In this document: positions 25,656 through 34,876 of the stretch, piece after piece | Numbering within the stretch: position 1 is the stretch's first letter | Layout of the letters: each line of letters opens with the position of its first letter | Assembly: GCF_963675065.1 (NCBI RefSeq) | Contig: NZ_OY775906.1 | Span: 1,652,001 to 1,716,000, forward strand | DNA length: 64,000 nt | Source of the DNA: an uncultured Draconibacterium sp. | Lineage (GTDB): Bacteria; Bacteroidota; Bacteroidia; Bacteroidales; Prolixibacteraceae | Reading direction: 5' to 3' | Notes under the pieces: generated by a model | Told to the model about the DNA's origin: nothing | Databases searched by the model: none | What the model saw: only the letters and a program-made list of their open reading frames with translations | Position numbers and translations under genes: made by a program

Positions 25656-26198
25656 CTAAATAGAGATTTCGAATTCTACACAGGATTTTAAAAATCTTAA
25701 AGATTTCCAAATATGATTCTTAATTGTTTTGATTGAGATGTTAAACATTTCTGCAATTTCCTTTTGTTTTAGTCCTTCAAACCGACTTTTTAGCAAAACA
25801 GCTTTCGAGCGCTCAGGTAATTGTTCAATACATTCTTCCAGTTTTCTGTAAAAAGTCTCTTTTCTTAAAAACTCCTCTTCATCACAGGGCTCATCAATTA
25901 AATTTGAGTTTAAACACACAGCTTTTTTACCTGACTCTGATTTTAAGTAATTCAGAGCACTGTTTTTGGCTGACCTATACAAATATTGACTAATATTCTT
26001 TTGAATACCTAATTTGTATCGATTAGCCCATAGTTTATAAAATAAGGTTTGAACCAAATCTTCTGAAGCAGCCGTGTCTTGCACGATACTATCAACATAA
26101 GCGCACAATCCACTATAATACTGGTAAAACAGTTCGTTAAAACTTGAATAATTTCCTTGTTTTAAACCATCCACCAATATTTTATCAAATTTATTCAT
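25656..26198 (-). CDS. ECF RNA polymerase sigma factor
   Basis: An ECF sigma factor of 180 aa that should drive PUL 1. Sigma2 region: FNELFYQYYSGLCAYVDSIV, SEDLVQTLFYKLWANRYKL. Sigma4 region: ECIEQLPERSKAVLLKSRFE, KQKEIAEMFNISIKTIKNHI. The open frame starts at a TTG (26234), but the ATG at 26198 (MNKFDKILVDGLKQGN) fits the family length, so I chose it. The next gene is fecR, 139 bases downstream. A MarR gene diverges from it across a 220-base gap. Confidence 0.92.
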   Translation of the reverse strand: MNKFDKILVDGLKQGNYSSFNELFYQYYSGLCAYVDSIVQDTAASEDLVQTLFYKLWANRYKLGIQKNISQYLYRSAKNSALNYLKSESGKKAVCLNSNLIDEPCDEEEFLRKETFYRKLEECIEQLPERSKAVLLKSRFEGLKQKEIAEMFNISIKTIKNHIWKSLRFLKSCVEFEISI

Positions 26199-26420
26199 AA
26201 GTTGCTTAACATGTGGAATTATCTGTATACTCAATCCTTATTCCGAGTCTTATTATTTATTATTCCTAAATTATTTGCCGACAAAAGATCCAACAGAAAC
26301 AATTCAATTTTTTCCAAGTAGAACGGAAGCAAAATATCAATTTCACAATCTGTTATTTGCAAATGTAAAAAAAATATTTTATAATTGTTGCTGTATCTAC
26401 TTTAGTCAGAGCAACTTTAT

Positions 26421-26858
26421 ATGAAAAAATATATCTATACAGGAATGGAGGGTTATCTCTTAACAAAATCTTCTGTCCTGATGAAAAGAAAATTATCAGA
26501 TCTTATTAAAAATGCAGGGTACACAATTACCCTGGAACAATGGATCATACTTAACACTTTATGGGATAATGAAGGACTAATTCAAACAGAGATCGCTAAA
26601 AAGGCTTTCAAGGATAAAACTAACCTTACCAGAATACTGGATAAAATGGAACGTGATGACTTGGTAGTACGCAACAGAAGTAAGGAAAACAGAAGAGAAT
26701 ACAGAATTACAATTACTAAAAATGGGACTAAAATTTTCAGAGAACTTATTCCTCTTGTACAAAACCATAATGAAAAGATTATGCAGATTTTTGAATCAGA
26801 TGAAAGGAATCAATTAATAGATAGTCTGCAAAAACTTATTGAAGCTATGGAGGAATAA
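26421..26858 (+). CDS. MarR-family transcription regulator
   Basis: A 145-aa MarR protein with the winged HTH: YTITLEQWIILNTLWDNEGL, QTEIAKKAFKDKTNLTRILD and the wing DLVVRNRSKENRREYRITIT. MarR dimers bind inverted repeats and are released by small phenolic or other ligands. It is transcribed away from the sigma gene. A perfect 30-bp palindrome follows its stop. Downstream on the same strand is a VOC-family protein gene, which may be its target (inference). Confidence 0.9.
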   Translation: MKKYIYTGMEGYLLTKSSVLMKRKLSDLIKNAGYTITLEQWIILNTLWDNEGLIQTEIAKKAFKDKTNLTRILDKMERDDLVVRNRSKENRREYRITITKNGTKIFRELIPLVQNHNEKIMQIFESDERNQLIDSLQKLIEAMEE

Positions 26859-26871
26859 TACTCATTTACTT

Positions 26872-26901
26872 AATTCTAATTCAATTAATTGAATTAGAAT
26901 T
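26872..26901. terminator. Perfect 30-bp palindrome after the MarR gene
   Basis: AATTCTAATTCAATT is followed directly by its reverse complement (26872-26901). It begins 14 bases after the marR stop codon. It can fold as a bidirectional A/T-rich terminator or act as an operator; it lacks the GC core of strong terminators. Confidence 0.5.
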
Positions 26902-27047
26902 TCTCTTACAGGTAAAGAAAAATTTGCAAACCTGGAATAATTGAGAAATATAAATAACCTAACAACTGAAACTTTCAAATTGAGCTCCAATAACACTAAA
27001 AAATGTTCAACTTAAATAATCAAAGGAATATACTTTAAAATAATACC

Positions 27048-27473
27048 ATGGAATTCAATTGCATACGACTTCTCGTCATCGATTTTGACAAATGTTTCAG
27101 GTTTTACTCAGAAACTTTAGGACTAAAAGTAAGCTGGGGTGAAATTGGCGGCAATTTCGCCAGTTTTGATATTGGCCTCCCTTTTGGGATCTCTATTTTT
27201 AAAACTGATTTAATGGCTGAAGTAATCGGCAACTCTGAAAAATCATTACCTATTGATTCCAGAGAAAAAATAGTAATTATATTAAAAGTTAAGGATGTAG
27301 ATGCTTCTTTTCAAAAGCTAATAAAGAAAGGAGTAAAATTTATTAATAAACCAACAGACATGTCGGGCTGGGGCCTAAGAGTAGCTCATTTTCGCGATCC
27401 GGAAGAAAACCTGATTGAAATATGGTCGGAACTGAATAAAGACAAATGGGATCAGGTATTGGAGATTGAGTAA
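27048..27473 (+). CDS. VOC-family protein (glyoxalase/bleomycin resistance-like)
   Basis: A 141-aa vicinal-oxygen-chelate fold protein built of two beta-alpha-beta-beta-beta repeats: CIRLLVIDFDKCFRFYSETL with LKVSWGEIG, then VKDVDASFQKLIKKGVKF, WGLRVAHFRDPEENLIEIWS. The C-terminal metal-ligand Glu of FRDPEENLIEIW is present, while a first-repeat His is not obvious, so metal binding and reaction are uncertain. It follows the MarR gene after a 190-base gap that holds the palindrome. Confidence 0.8.
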   Translation: MEFNCIRLLVIDFDKCFRFYSETLGLKVSWGEIGGNFASFDIGLPFGISIFKTDLMAEVIGNSEKSLPIDSREKIVIILKVKDVDASFQKLIKKGVKFINKPTDMSGWGLRVAHFRDPEENLIEIWSELNKDKWDQVLEIE

Positions 27474-27694
27474 TTATTATCTATCCTAAAATGAAGATTG
27501 TTCAATAATTTTGATATTAGAAAAAAACATAGAATAAAAACCCCTGCATCATCGAGAAAAATTATGTCAATAAGCACTTAATCCATATATCATGGTCATC
27601 ATACATAATATAAGCTGTACTTTATCAATCATTGAAGTCAAATAATATGTGAACATTTAAGAAATGATCCAATTACGAAACCATATAAAAAAAT

Positions 27695-28009
27695 CTAGCC
27701 ATTCTTCAGTAGAATGAAAAATTCAATTAATACTATAAATGAAATCAAACTTGCGGTTATAATAATGGCTATAAAATAATAATTTCTCATTAATATATTT
27801 GTCAATGAATCCATGCCTATCAAAATATTAGCAGATAGCTCAGAGGCAGCAAACCTCTCTCTAAGATTTGGATTATATAAATATTCGCTATTCCCTGTAA
27901 TATTTATAATATGAATTTCCTAGTCTCGCTTTTGAAAAACATTTTCAATCATCCGGGCAACTTTTAGAGTATTTCCCCCTGGACTAAATACAAGTATTAA
28001 TACCTTCAT
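27695..28009 (-). pseudogene. Flavodoxin-like gene broken by an in-frame TAG
   Basis: A strong Shine-Dalgarno (AAGGAG) precedes ATG 28009. The frame reads MKVLILVFSPGGNTLKVARM, a flavodoxin-type phosphate-binding loop (S-P-G-G-N-T), and stops at TAG 27922-27920 after 29 residues. The same frame stays open for 74 more codons (EIHIINITGNSEYLYN... to a hydrophobic segment FIAIIITASLISFIVLIEF) and ends at TAG 27697-27695. The first strand EIHIINIT fits the next beta strand of a flavodoxin; the later part does not. A nonsense-mutated and truncated gene is the simplest reading. Confidence 0.5.
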
Positions 28010-28109
28010 CGTATTTCTCCTTCGTTCCTTTTGGAGCATGTCATTCCAAAAGAACAGATTCATAAAATATAAACTGATTTTTATGAAAGAGATTCGGAAT
28101 AATATAATA

Positions 28110-28985
28110 TCAGCTTTTATTTTTAAGTACCTCTTTCAGTACCATTGTTCCGTTAATTGCAGAAGGAAATCCCGAATAAACGCTCATCAAAATCATGATC
28201 TCAGCTATTTCGTCCTTGGTTATTCCAATGTTCATTCCGGCCATTATATGAAACTTTAGTTGAGAGCTGGCAGTTCCAAGGGAGGTAAGTGCAGCAATTG
28301 TTGCAATCTCTCTATAGCGCAGATTCAAAGCTGGCCGGGATGAAATATCAGCAAATCCATACTCAACGACATATTTGGCTAAATCACTAGAAATATCAGC
28401 AAAGGTTTCTTCTAGAACCTCTACCTGATCACTTTTCAGTTTTCTTAATTGTTCTGCACCTACCTCAAACCTTGATTTATTATCAGGTATTTCTGCAGAT
28501 TCAATACGACCTTCTTCGTCAAACATTCCTTCTTCCCTTCTTTCTGTCAACACTTCTTTAAATGCAACCATCGCATTAATTGCACTTGGGAAACCAGAAT
28601 ATGCAGACATCTGTAATATGACTTCATGAACCTCTGCAATACTGCAACCGGTATTTAATGCCGCATTTATATGTACTTTTAATTGTAACTTTGCATTTCC
28701 CATGGCAGTAAGACAGGCTACAACGGCAATTTCTTTTGATTTAATATCCAAATCTTGCCTGCTATACACATCTCCAAATGCATACTCAATAATATATTTC
28801 CCTAAATCCGGCGATATATCATTTAGAGAATTAATGACTTTCTCCCCTGCATTACCATCAATTTTACTTAAATTACTGAATCCAATATCATATCTTTTTG
28901 AGTGATTACTCTTCTTTTCATTTGATTTTTCCATACCACACGATATAAGGGTTACAACTACAAACAATAGTACTATTTGTTTCAT
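28110..28985 (-). CDS. Lipoprotein with two carboxymuconolactone-decarboxylase-like repeats
   Basis: A 291-aa protein with a lipobox ending at Cys16 (TLISCGMEKS). It has two CMD/AhpD-type repeats at about residues 60-165 and 195-288. Each carries the family signature: KEIAVVACLTAMGNAKLQLKVH then EVHEVILQMSAYSGFPSAIN, and REIATIAALTSLGTASSQLKFH then EIAEIMILMSVYSGFPSAIN. The CxxC redox pair of AhpD is missing, so it resembles gamma-carboxymuconolactone decarboxylase folds. It is the last gene of the PUL 2 minus-strand series, 35 bases after an esterase gene. Its reaction is unknown. Confidence 0.82.
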   Translation of the reverse strand: MKQIVLLFVVVTLISCGMEKSNEKKSNHSKRYDIGFSNLSKIDGNAGEKVINSLNDISPDLGKYIIEYAFGDVYSRQDLDIKSKEIAVVACLTAMGNAKLQLKVHINAALNTGCSIAEVHEVILQMSAYSGFPSAINAMVAFKEVLTERREEGMFDEEGRIESAEIPDNKSRFEVGAEQLRKLKSDQVEVLEETFADISSDLAKYVVEYGFADISSRPALNLRYREIATIAALTSLGTASSQLKFHIMAGMNIGITKDEIAEIMILMSVYSGFPSAINGTMVLKEVLKNKS

Positions 28986-29020
28986 TTTTATTTACTGTAA
29001 ATTTATGATTCTTTATGCTT

Positions 29021-30109
29021 TTAGAACTTTAATGACGCCGCCAACATTGGAAATACCTTGTGGCGCAATTGATGGGCAAACAGACTTCCATGAGTTCCCT
29101 GATTCCAAATCATATCATGGCTTATCCTATTCTTTGATAGAAGAGTTGAATAATAATTTGTGCCCTCCACAATCCATCTGTAATGGTCATTATATCCACA
29201 ATCTACAGCCAGCAGCTTTAAACTTTCCAAGTTCTTTTTGTATTTCGCAATTTCCAGCTCAATACCACCAAAACCATTTTGCCATTTCTGAAGAATGTCG
29301 GTATTAAAAATTGTGTCATTCCCAACAAGCTCTGCGGGGTAGTCAAAATAAGGAGCTTTGTCCGTATTCGAAGCAAATGCCATTCCATAAGCAAAGGTAA
29401 ATTCCACTTCCCACTCCCATTCCTTAAGATCTTTGACAAAATCCATATAAGCTTCGTGTGCTTCGTCTTTAGACAAGGGTTCAAGAATATCCAACAATTC
29501 AAAAACTTTAGACATCGTTCCTCCATCCTTAAACATCTGGCTATCCATTATTCCATCTTCGTCGTATAAACCCGGACTCATGCTATATATTGAAGAAAAA
29601 AACTCAGGATGAAGCATGCCCAGATTAAGTACTCCATAGCCCCCCATGGACATACCGGTTAAAGCTCTTGAGTCTTTATGGGAGCTAGTTTTATAGTTTT
29701 GATCAACAAATCCAATCACATCTTTAATAACAAAATCCTCCCAGTTTCCGGTTACCGGAGAATTTACATAAAAGCTTCCTCTAAAATTATAAGCACCACT
29801 AATGGTAACACATATCATTTCGGGAACCTGACTTTCGGAAATCAAAGAGTCAAGAATATTAGCAATATAACCGGTAGGATCTACTCTCCCGCTATAACCT
29901 TCAAGAAAATAAACAACAGGATATTGTTTAGTCGAATTCTCATAAGATGGTGGTAGATAAATACCAATTTGTTTTTGTGTTGTATCTCCTAAAATATTGT
30001 TTTCAAGTGATGGAGAAGGAATATCAATGATTTCCCACGTTCCTTCAAGTGCAAATACATTGATAAGTCCACAAAAAAAGCTCAGTAAAACTAAAATATA
30101 ATATTTCAT
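29021..30109 (-). CDS. Esterase D/CE1-like serine esterase, exported
   Basis: A 362-aa alpha/beta hydrolase with a signal peptide (MKYYILVLLSFFCGLINVFA). The family features are IYLPPSYENSTKQYPVVYFL near residue 50, the nucleophile elbow GMSMGG near residue 153 and a C-terminal catalytic His in GTHGSLFAHQ. It has an insertion of helices (residues about 185-290) relative to small feruloyl or acetyl esterases. It starts 34 bases after the erythromycin-esterase-like gene. It probably removes an acyl group from a sugar; CE1-type acetyl/feruloyl esterase and S-formylglutathione hydrolase are relatives. Confidence 0.8.
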   Translation of the reverse strand: MKYYILVLLSFFCGLINVFALEGTWEIIDIPSPSLENNILGDTTQKQIGIYLPPSYENSTKQYPVVYFLEGYSGRVDPTGYIANILDSLISESQVPEMICVTISGAYNFRGSFYVNSPVTGNWEDFVIKDVIGFVDQNYKTSSHKDSRALTGMSMGGYGVLNLGMLHPEFFSSIYSMSPGLYDEDGIMDSQMFKDGGTMSKVFELLDILEPLSKDEAHEAYMDFVKDLKEWEWEVEFTFAYGMAFASNTDKAPYFDYPAELVGNDTIFNTDILQKWQNGFGGIELEIAKYKKNLESLKLLAVDCGYNDHYRWIVEGTNYYSTLLSKNRISHDMIWNQGTHGSLFAHQLRHKVFPMLAASLKF

Positions 30110-30143
30110 TGCGCTATGTTTTTGAATTAGAAAAGAAGGATGA

Positions 30144-31286
30144 TTAGTAATTAAGCATGGCGTTGCGGGTCACAAACTTCCAGTAATCAGAAATAGAATC
30201 TGGTCGTCCGTGCCAGTCAGGATCAGGAAACTGATCAACCACATTCTTCCAATTTCTATCTTCAAGAAATTTACTATCTACAGTGCAGCCTTTTAATTGA
30301 TTTATTGGTTTCAGAAAAATATAGCCATCAAAAATATTCTGGAGTGTAAAATCAGTGTAGCCCATTGAATAATAGGATGAATCGGCTATCTCGCCCAAAG
30401 GAGTTTCCTTCAAGTCAAAACCTAAAGGACTATTTCCATTCTTACAAAGTAATTCCTCAACTAAACCGTTACCAGGTGAAAGTAATCGCGGTTCTTTGTT
30501 AATCCGATTCCTAAAATACTGATGAATAACAACTGAGTAAATTCTCTCCTGATATTTTTCATAAAGCAGATTGCCCATATTCCCATTTTCAAAGCGACAG
30601 TAATCTTCAGCTAAATAATTAAATACAGGTTCTTTATAGTGTGTAAAGGCATGATTTGTACCAGTAAGTACCAGAATCTTTTCATTTTTAACCAGTACTT
30701 CTTGCTCTATTATTTGGGCTCGATATTTTTCATGTCCTCCTTTATGGAATACCTTTTTCATGTTCTCAGGACTTCTCTCTCCTTTAAATTCTGACCAATC
30801 AAACTGATAGCTAATATTAAGTATTCTGAATTTCCTTGCCCCCTCTGGTAATGATTTGTTAAGCATCCAGGCATGACGATAAACATCCATATACTCAACA
30901 TAGGGCCAGGCAACGTTGTAATTGAACATGATCTTTCGTGCCAGGCGTTCATCATATTCTTCTGCCGTAACTAAAGAATCAAGCAGTTGCTGGTCTTCAC
31001 TTGCGCCAAACTCCATCCCCAGGTTATATACTCCTGCCTTGTACAATTCAGGGATAATACCATGAACAAATTGCAGATTCTCTTTAATCATGTGTTCTTC
31101 GGCCAACAGAATTACATCATGATTATTGAATTTTTCAATAAGATATTGTCCGGGAGGTCTCCCTTCCCTTTCCAAAAAATTAAGCAATTCATTTTCATTC
31201 CTTGCTTTAACTTTCACTGGTTGACAACTGCCGGATAGAACAATAAAATAGAAGACGATTAATAAGAATATATTTTTGACCATCAT
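30144..31286 (-). CDS. Erythromycin-esterase/ChaN-like (Tiki-fold) protein, exported
   Basis: About 380 aa with a signal sequence that ends in a probable lipobox (IVLSGSCQPV). The ATG at 31286 starts two bases after the GH13 stop; the 31298 codon is TTG. The motif LLAEEHMIKEN and LVLTGTNHAFTH near residue 220 are those of the EreA/ChaN superfamily, which binds metal or activates water with Glu/His. HGRPDSISDYWKF is at the C-terminus. Such proteins are usually linked to macrolide hydrolysis or haem binding. Placement inside an alpha-glucan cluster is unusual, and a sugar-ester substrate is inferred. Confidence 0.65.
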   Translation of the reverse strand: MMVKNIFLLIVFYFIVLSGSCQPVKVKARNENELLNFLEREGRPPGQYLIEKFNNHDVILLAEEHMIKENLQFVHGIIPELYKAGVYNLGMEFGASEDQQLLDSLVTAEEYDERLARKIMFNYNVAWPYVEYMDVYRHAWMLNKSLPEGARKFRILNISYQFDWSEFKGERSPENMKKVFHKGGHEKYRAQIIEQEVLVKNEKILVLTGTNHAFTHYKEPVFNYLAEDYCRFENGNMGNLLYEKYQERIYSVVIHQYFRNRINKEPRLLSPGNGLVEELLCKNGNSPLGFDLKETPLGEIADSSYYSMGYTDFTLQNIFDGYIFLKPINQLKGCTVDSKFLEDRNWKNVVDQFPDPDWHGRPDSISDYWKFVTRNAMLNY

Positions 31287-31287
31287 T

Positions 31288-33120
31288 TTAAATTTCAAAT
31301 TCGATCACCATTGAAGTTTTAGCAGAAACATCAAGTTTTTCCTGTAGACTGACTTTGTCTCCATTTAAAATGTTAACACCAGCTTTTGCATCCTTTATAA
31401 ATGCACTGTATCGACTCAACTCAAGAGAACGGGGATGGTTATTTTTGTTAAGAATTACCATAACTCTTTTGCTTTCTAAATATCGAAAATAAACGTAAAC
31501 ACCATCCTGAGGTATAAAATGTCCAAGCTTTCCATTAGCTACAACATCATTTGCTTTTCGCCATTTCAACAAGGTCTGTAAAAATTCTTTTACATCTTTT
31601 TGATCTTCATTTAATCCTAAATCAGTAAAACCGTTTACTTCATCACCATTCCAGCCTCCAGGAAAATCACTTCGGGCTTCTCCGTGCGAAGTCCCTTCTA
31701 TTAACATTTCTGTACCATAAAAAATCTGCGGAATTCCTCTTGTTGTGAGATAAAAAGTAAGGGCAATTTTAAACAAATCGAGGTCTTTGCCCACCTGTGT
31801 ATACAAACGTTCAACATCATGATTGTCAGGAAATATGAGCAAATCATCAGGCTCCGGATATAGAAAATCCTTTGCAAGCATTTCGTAAGGTTTAATAAAG
31901 CCGGTGTTGTAATTATCTTCTTCAATTAATCCATCATTAAAAGCCTTCTGCAAAGGAAAATCGATTAAGGACGGTAAAGATGAAGTATATCCATCGTAGT
32001 TAACTTTACCTCTTTGCCAGTAGGAAACAATAGCCGGATCTTCATTCCATTCTTCACCAACAATATTTAAATTAGGATATTCGGTCATCAACCTGGAACT
32101 CCAGCTTCTAAGAAAATACCTATCGGAATAGGAATAAGTATCAACCCGAATCCCGTCAAGATCTGCATATTCTACCCACCAAATGCAATTTTGAATAAGA
32201 TAGTTTGCCATAAGCCCATTCTTCTGATTCATATCAGGCATGGTTTCCACAAACCATCCATCAACAAGCTGAAGCGAATCTTTTTCTGCCGCATGTGGAT
32301 CATGAAGTGTTGTTTTGCGGTGATTTGTAAAGCTTTTGTTTTCCTGAAAGTTTAACCAATCTTTTGTTGGAAGATCGCTCATCCACCAATGTTCCGAACC
32401 ACAATGATTTAGTACAACATCTATAATCAGTTTCAATCCCTTTTCCTTGCAAAGCCGACTTAATTCTACATATTGTTCATTTGAACCAAACCTCGGATCA
32501 ACATTATAAAAATCAGTAATTGAATATCCATGATATGATAATTCCTTCTGATCATTTTCAAGAACAGGCATTAGCCAAACTGCAGTAAATCCAAGCTCTT
32601 TAATGTAATCAAGGTTATCAATTACTCCTTGAATATCACCACCATGCCTACCATTTGGATTACTTCGATCTACGCTCATTTCATTCATTCCGTCTACAAT
32701 GTCGTTGTCTTCATCTCCATTCGCAAAGCGATCTGGCGTAATCAAATAAATAACATCTGCCGGGCTGTAACTTTGCCGTTCTGAAGACTCCCTCTTCCTG
32801 GCTTTTAATTCATAAGCTACATTTTCCTGAATTTCACCATCTTTCAATAATGCTATTTCAAAATTCCCCGGCAGAGTTTTTGCATCAATATTTAAATCAA
32901 TAAAAAGGTAGTTTGGATTTTCAACCTGAATGACATTCTTAATTTTAACTCCCTTATAGGAAATTTGAGGTTTAAGTCCTCCAATATCATCTCCGTGTAG
33001 CATTATCTGCAGGCCAGGATTTTTCATTCCTACCCACCAACAATTAGGTTCCACATTTATCTGAGAAAATCCACTGTATCCAAACAATACAAAAAACAAA
33101 ATTGAGATTATTGATTTCAT
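31288..33120 (-). CDS. GH13 maltodextrinase/neopullulanase (PUL 2 paralogue)
   Basis: A 610-aa periplasmic enzyme closely related to the PUL 1 GH13 enzyme. Signal peptide 1-19 (ends GFSQ), N-terminal domain about 22-110 (CWWVGMKNPGLQIMLHGDD), TIM barrel, C-terminal beta domain. The catalytic residues are all present: Asp327 in GIRVD, Glu356 in IVGEEW, Asp435 in FPDNHD. Region I is DVVLNHCG. It starts 2 bases after the upstream esterase gene stop, so the genes are coupled. Small differences near the active site (GIRVDTYSY against GLRSDTHVY) suggest a different substrate preference. Confidence 0.92.
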   Translation of the reverse strand: MKSIISILFFVLFGYSGFSQINVEPNCWWVGMKNPGLQIMLHGDDIGGLKPQISYKGVKIKNVIQVENPNYLFIDLNIDAKTLPGNFEIALLKDGEIQENVAYELKARKRESSERQSYSPADVIYLITPDRFANGDEDNDIVDGMNEMSVDRSNPNGRHGGDIQGVIDNLDYIKELGFTAVWLMPVLENDQKELSYHGYSITDFYNVDPRFGSNEQYVELSRLCKEKGLKLIIDVVLNHCGSEHWWMSDLPTKDWLNFQENKSFTNHRKTTLHDPHAAEKDSLQLVDGWFVETMPDMNQKNGLMANYLIQNCIWWVEYADLDGIRVDTYSYSDRYFLRSWSSRLMTEYPNLNIVGEEWNEDPAIVSYWQRGKVNYDGYTSSLPSLIDFPLQKAFNDGLIEEDNYNTGFIKPYEMLAKDFLYPEPDDLLIFPDNHDVERLYTQVGKDLDLFKIALTFYLTTRGIPQIFYGTEMLIEGTSHGEARSDFPGGWNGDEVNGFTDLGLNEDQKDVKEFLQTLLKWRKANDVVANGKLGHFIPQDGVYVYFRYLESKRVMVILNKNNHPRSLELSRYSAFIKDAKAGVNILNGDKVSLQEKLDVSAKTSMVIEFEI

Positions 33121-33122
33121 GA

Positions 33123-34856
33123 TTAAAACGATTTATTAGGTTTAAATGATTCGTTGATTTCTAATTCTTTTTTAATACCAGAATACTGAACAACTGCTTT
33201 TATATTTATTAACTCATTTGAAGAAAATATACCTGTATTACTAATGGATACTTTATAATCGTTTACTGAATATTCTGGTAAGCTATAAAGCGAATATTTT
33301 AATCCGTTATTAAAACTAACAACCGGATTTAGGATGGGAGTTGTTATTTCTACAGGGTGTTCAATCTGTTCCAGAATAACCTGAAAATCATCAAGCTCCG
33401 GATTACAATCACCATACATATAGACAAATGGCAAAGCAATTCGTTGAGCAAGGTAACTTTCCCTATGATCGGGAACTCCAGGAACTTCGTAATATACAAG
33501 CTCCTTCCCATATTCATAACCTTTTGCGCAGAGCGTATCAACAATTGCGCGCTCCTGATCTACATAGCTTATGTATCCTCCCCATTCATCTTCTCCTGTG
33601 TCAATCCATAATTTTACATCCTGCTTTTGAGATTCACTAACCAGAGGAATAATTCCCTTTACTGTGGCAGGAGAAATTGATACGCCTTTTGAGAATACAT
33701 CTGATTGATACAATATCATATATAAAGAGAGTAATCCTCCCAATGAGTTCCCAAAAATTGCCCGGCCATCCCTATTATCTGACACATTATAATCCTTTTC
33801 TATAACCGGAATAAGTTGTTCTGTAATCCATGTCGCATGATGAACATCTTTACCTACATGTTCTGAACCATACCAATTAGTGTTATAAGGAATATATTCC
33901 TGCGCCCTGTAAATACCATTACTAATCCCAACAACCACAACTGGTTCGATTATTTTATTCGTGATCAGGCTATCCAGCACTTCATCAACCTCCCATTCTC
34001 CATTACCACCTGTCGCTTTTGAAAACAGATTCTGACCATCTAGCATATAGGCAACCGGGTAAGGCTCTGCCCTTTGTGGATCATAACCTTCAGGTAAATA
34101 CACATATACACCCCGGTTGTCCACTTTTGTAAAAGTTACATTCGGATGTGGAATACGAACTCTTCTTATTTGACCTTCACTTTTTGTTCCATCGCAGTCT
34201 GATAAACGTACTAAAATCTCCATATCGGCAAGACTCTCCACATCTATACATGTACGCCCTAAAATGGCTTCTTCTGTTTTTATTAAAGAAAAATCAGGGA
34301 TATATGAGGTTTCTTTGACTAGTCTTGTAAGAATTTCAACTTTTTCATCTTTTGTTCCATTGGTTTCCCATTCAATAAATGCCTTCTCATTTGTTAGCTC
34401 TATTTCAAGTCCTTCAAGTTTTTTAACTGAATATTGGTTGTGCTTAATTGAGTCGACTTTCAAGTTTTTTAGTAGCTCACACCCCGGCTTAACCGTGAAT
34501 TTTGCACTTCCAAATCCTTCATCAAAAGAAACGTTCGTAGGTAACATCCGTTCCTTAATTGATGACATTTTATGCACCCACTTTCCGTTAATCATAAATG
34601 CAAAAAGATAATCACCGGGAGCTAATTGAAGATTTAAACAGAATGAGCCATCTTCTAATTTATTCATGCTGAAGGCTTCATCTTTTGCGTTAAAACCATT
34701 CATACTTCCCAGTAATTTTATTGAGTCAATATGTTCATGAGGTAATGGGGCATATTGAAATGTAACATCAACCGCTTCATCTCCCCTATCTTTATTTGAG
34801 GTTTTACAGGACATTGCCAGAAATATTATTGTGGCAAAAAATAGTATTCTAATCAT
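33123..34856 (-). CDS. Modular lipoprotein esterase (E-set/CBM48-like domains plus CE1-like domain)
   Basis: A 577-aa lipoprotein (lipobox LAMSC at Cys17). An N-terminal glycogen-binding-like domain at about 30-125 (IKLLGSMNGFNAKDEAFSMN, LAPGDYLFAFMINGKWV) resembles CBM48. A second beta domain spans about 130-250. An esterase-D domain follows at about 255-470: VYVYLPEGYDPQRAEPYPVA, YMLDGQNLF, nucleophile in FGNSLGG near residue 345, His in GVPDHRES. The last about 100 residues form another beta domain. The alpha-glucan-binding module fused to an esterase suggests deacylation of an alpha-glucan at the cell surface or periplasm. Confidence 0.8.
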   Translation of the reverse strand: MIRILFFATIIFLAMSCKTSNKDRGDEAVDVTFQYAPLPHEHIDSIKLLGSMNGFNAKDEAFSMNKLEDGSFCLNLQLAPGDYLFAFMINGKWVHKMSSIKERMLPTNVSFDEGFGSAKFTVKPGCELLKNLKVDSIKHNQYSVKKLEGLEIELTNEKAFIEWETNGTKDEKVEILTRLVKETSYIPDFSLIKTEEAILGRTCIDVESLADMEILVRLSDCDGTKSEGQIRRVRIPHPNVTFTKVDNRGVYVYLPEGYDPQRAEPYPVAYMLDGQNLFSKATGGNGEWEVDEVLDSLITNKIIEPVVVVGISNGIYRAQEYIPYNTNWYGSEHVGKDVHHATWITEQLIPVIEKDYNVSDNRDGRAIFGNSLGGLLSLYMILYQSDVFSKGVSISPATVKGIIPLVSESQKQDVKLWIDTGEDEWGGYISYVDQERAIVDTLCAKGYEYGKELVYYEVPGVPDHRESYLAQRIALPFVYMYGDCNPELDDFQVILEQIEHPVEITTPILNPVVSFNNGLKYSLYSLPEYSVNDYKVSISNTGIFSSNELINIKAVVQYSGIKKELEINESFKPNKSF

Positions 34857-34876
34857 TTTTCCAGTTATAAGTATTA

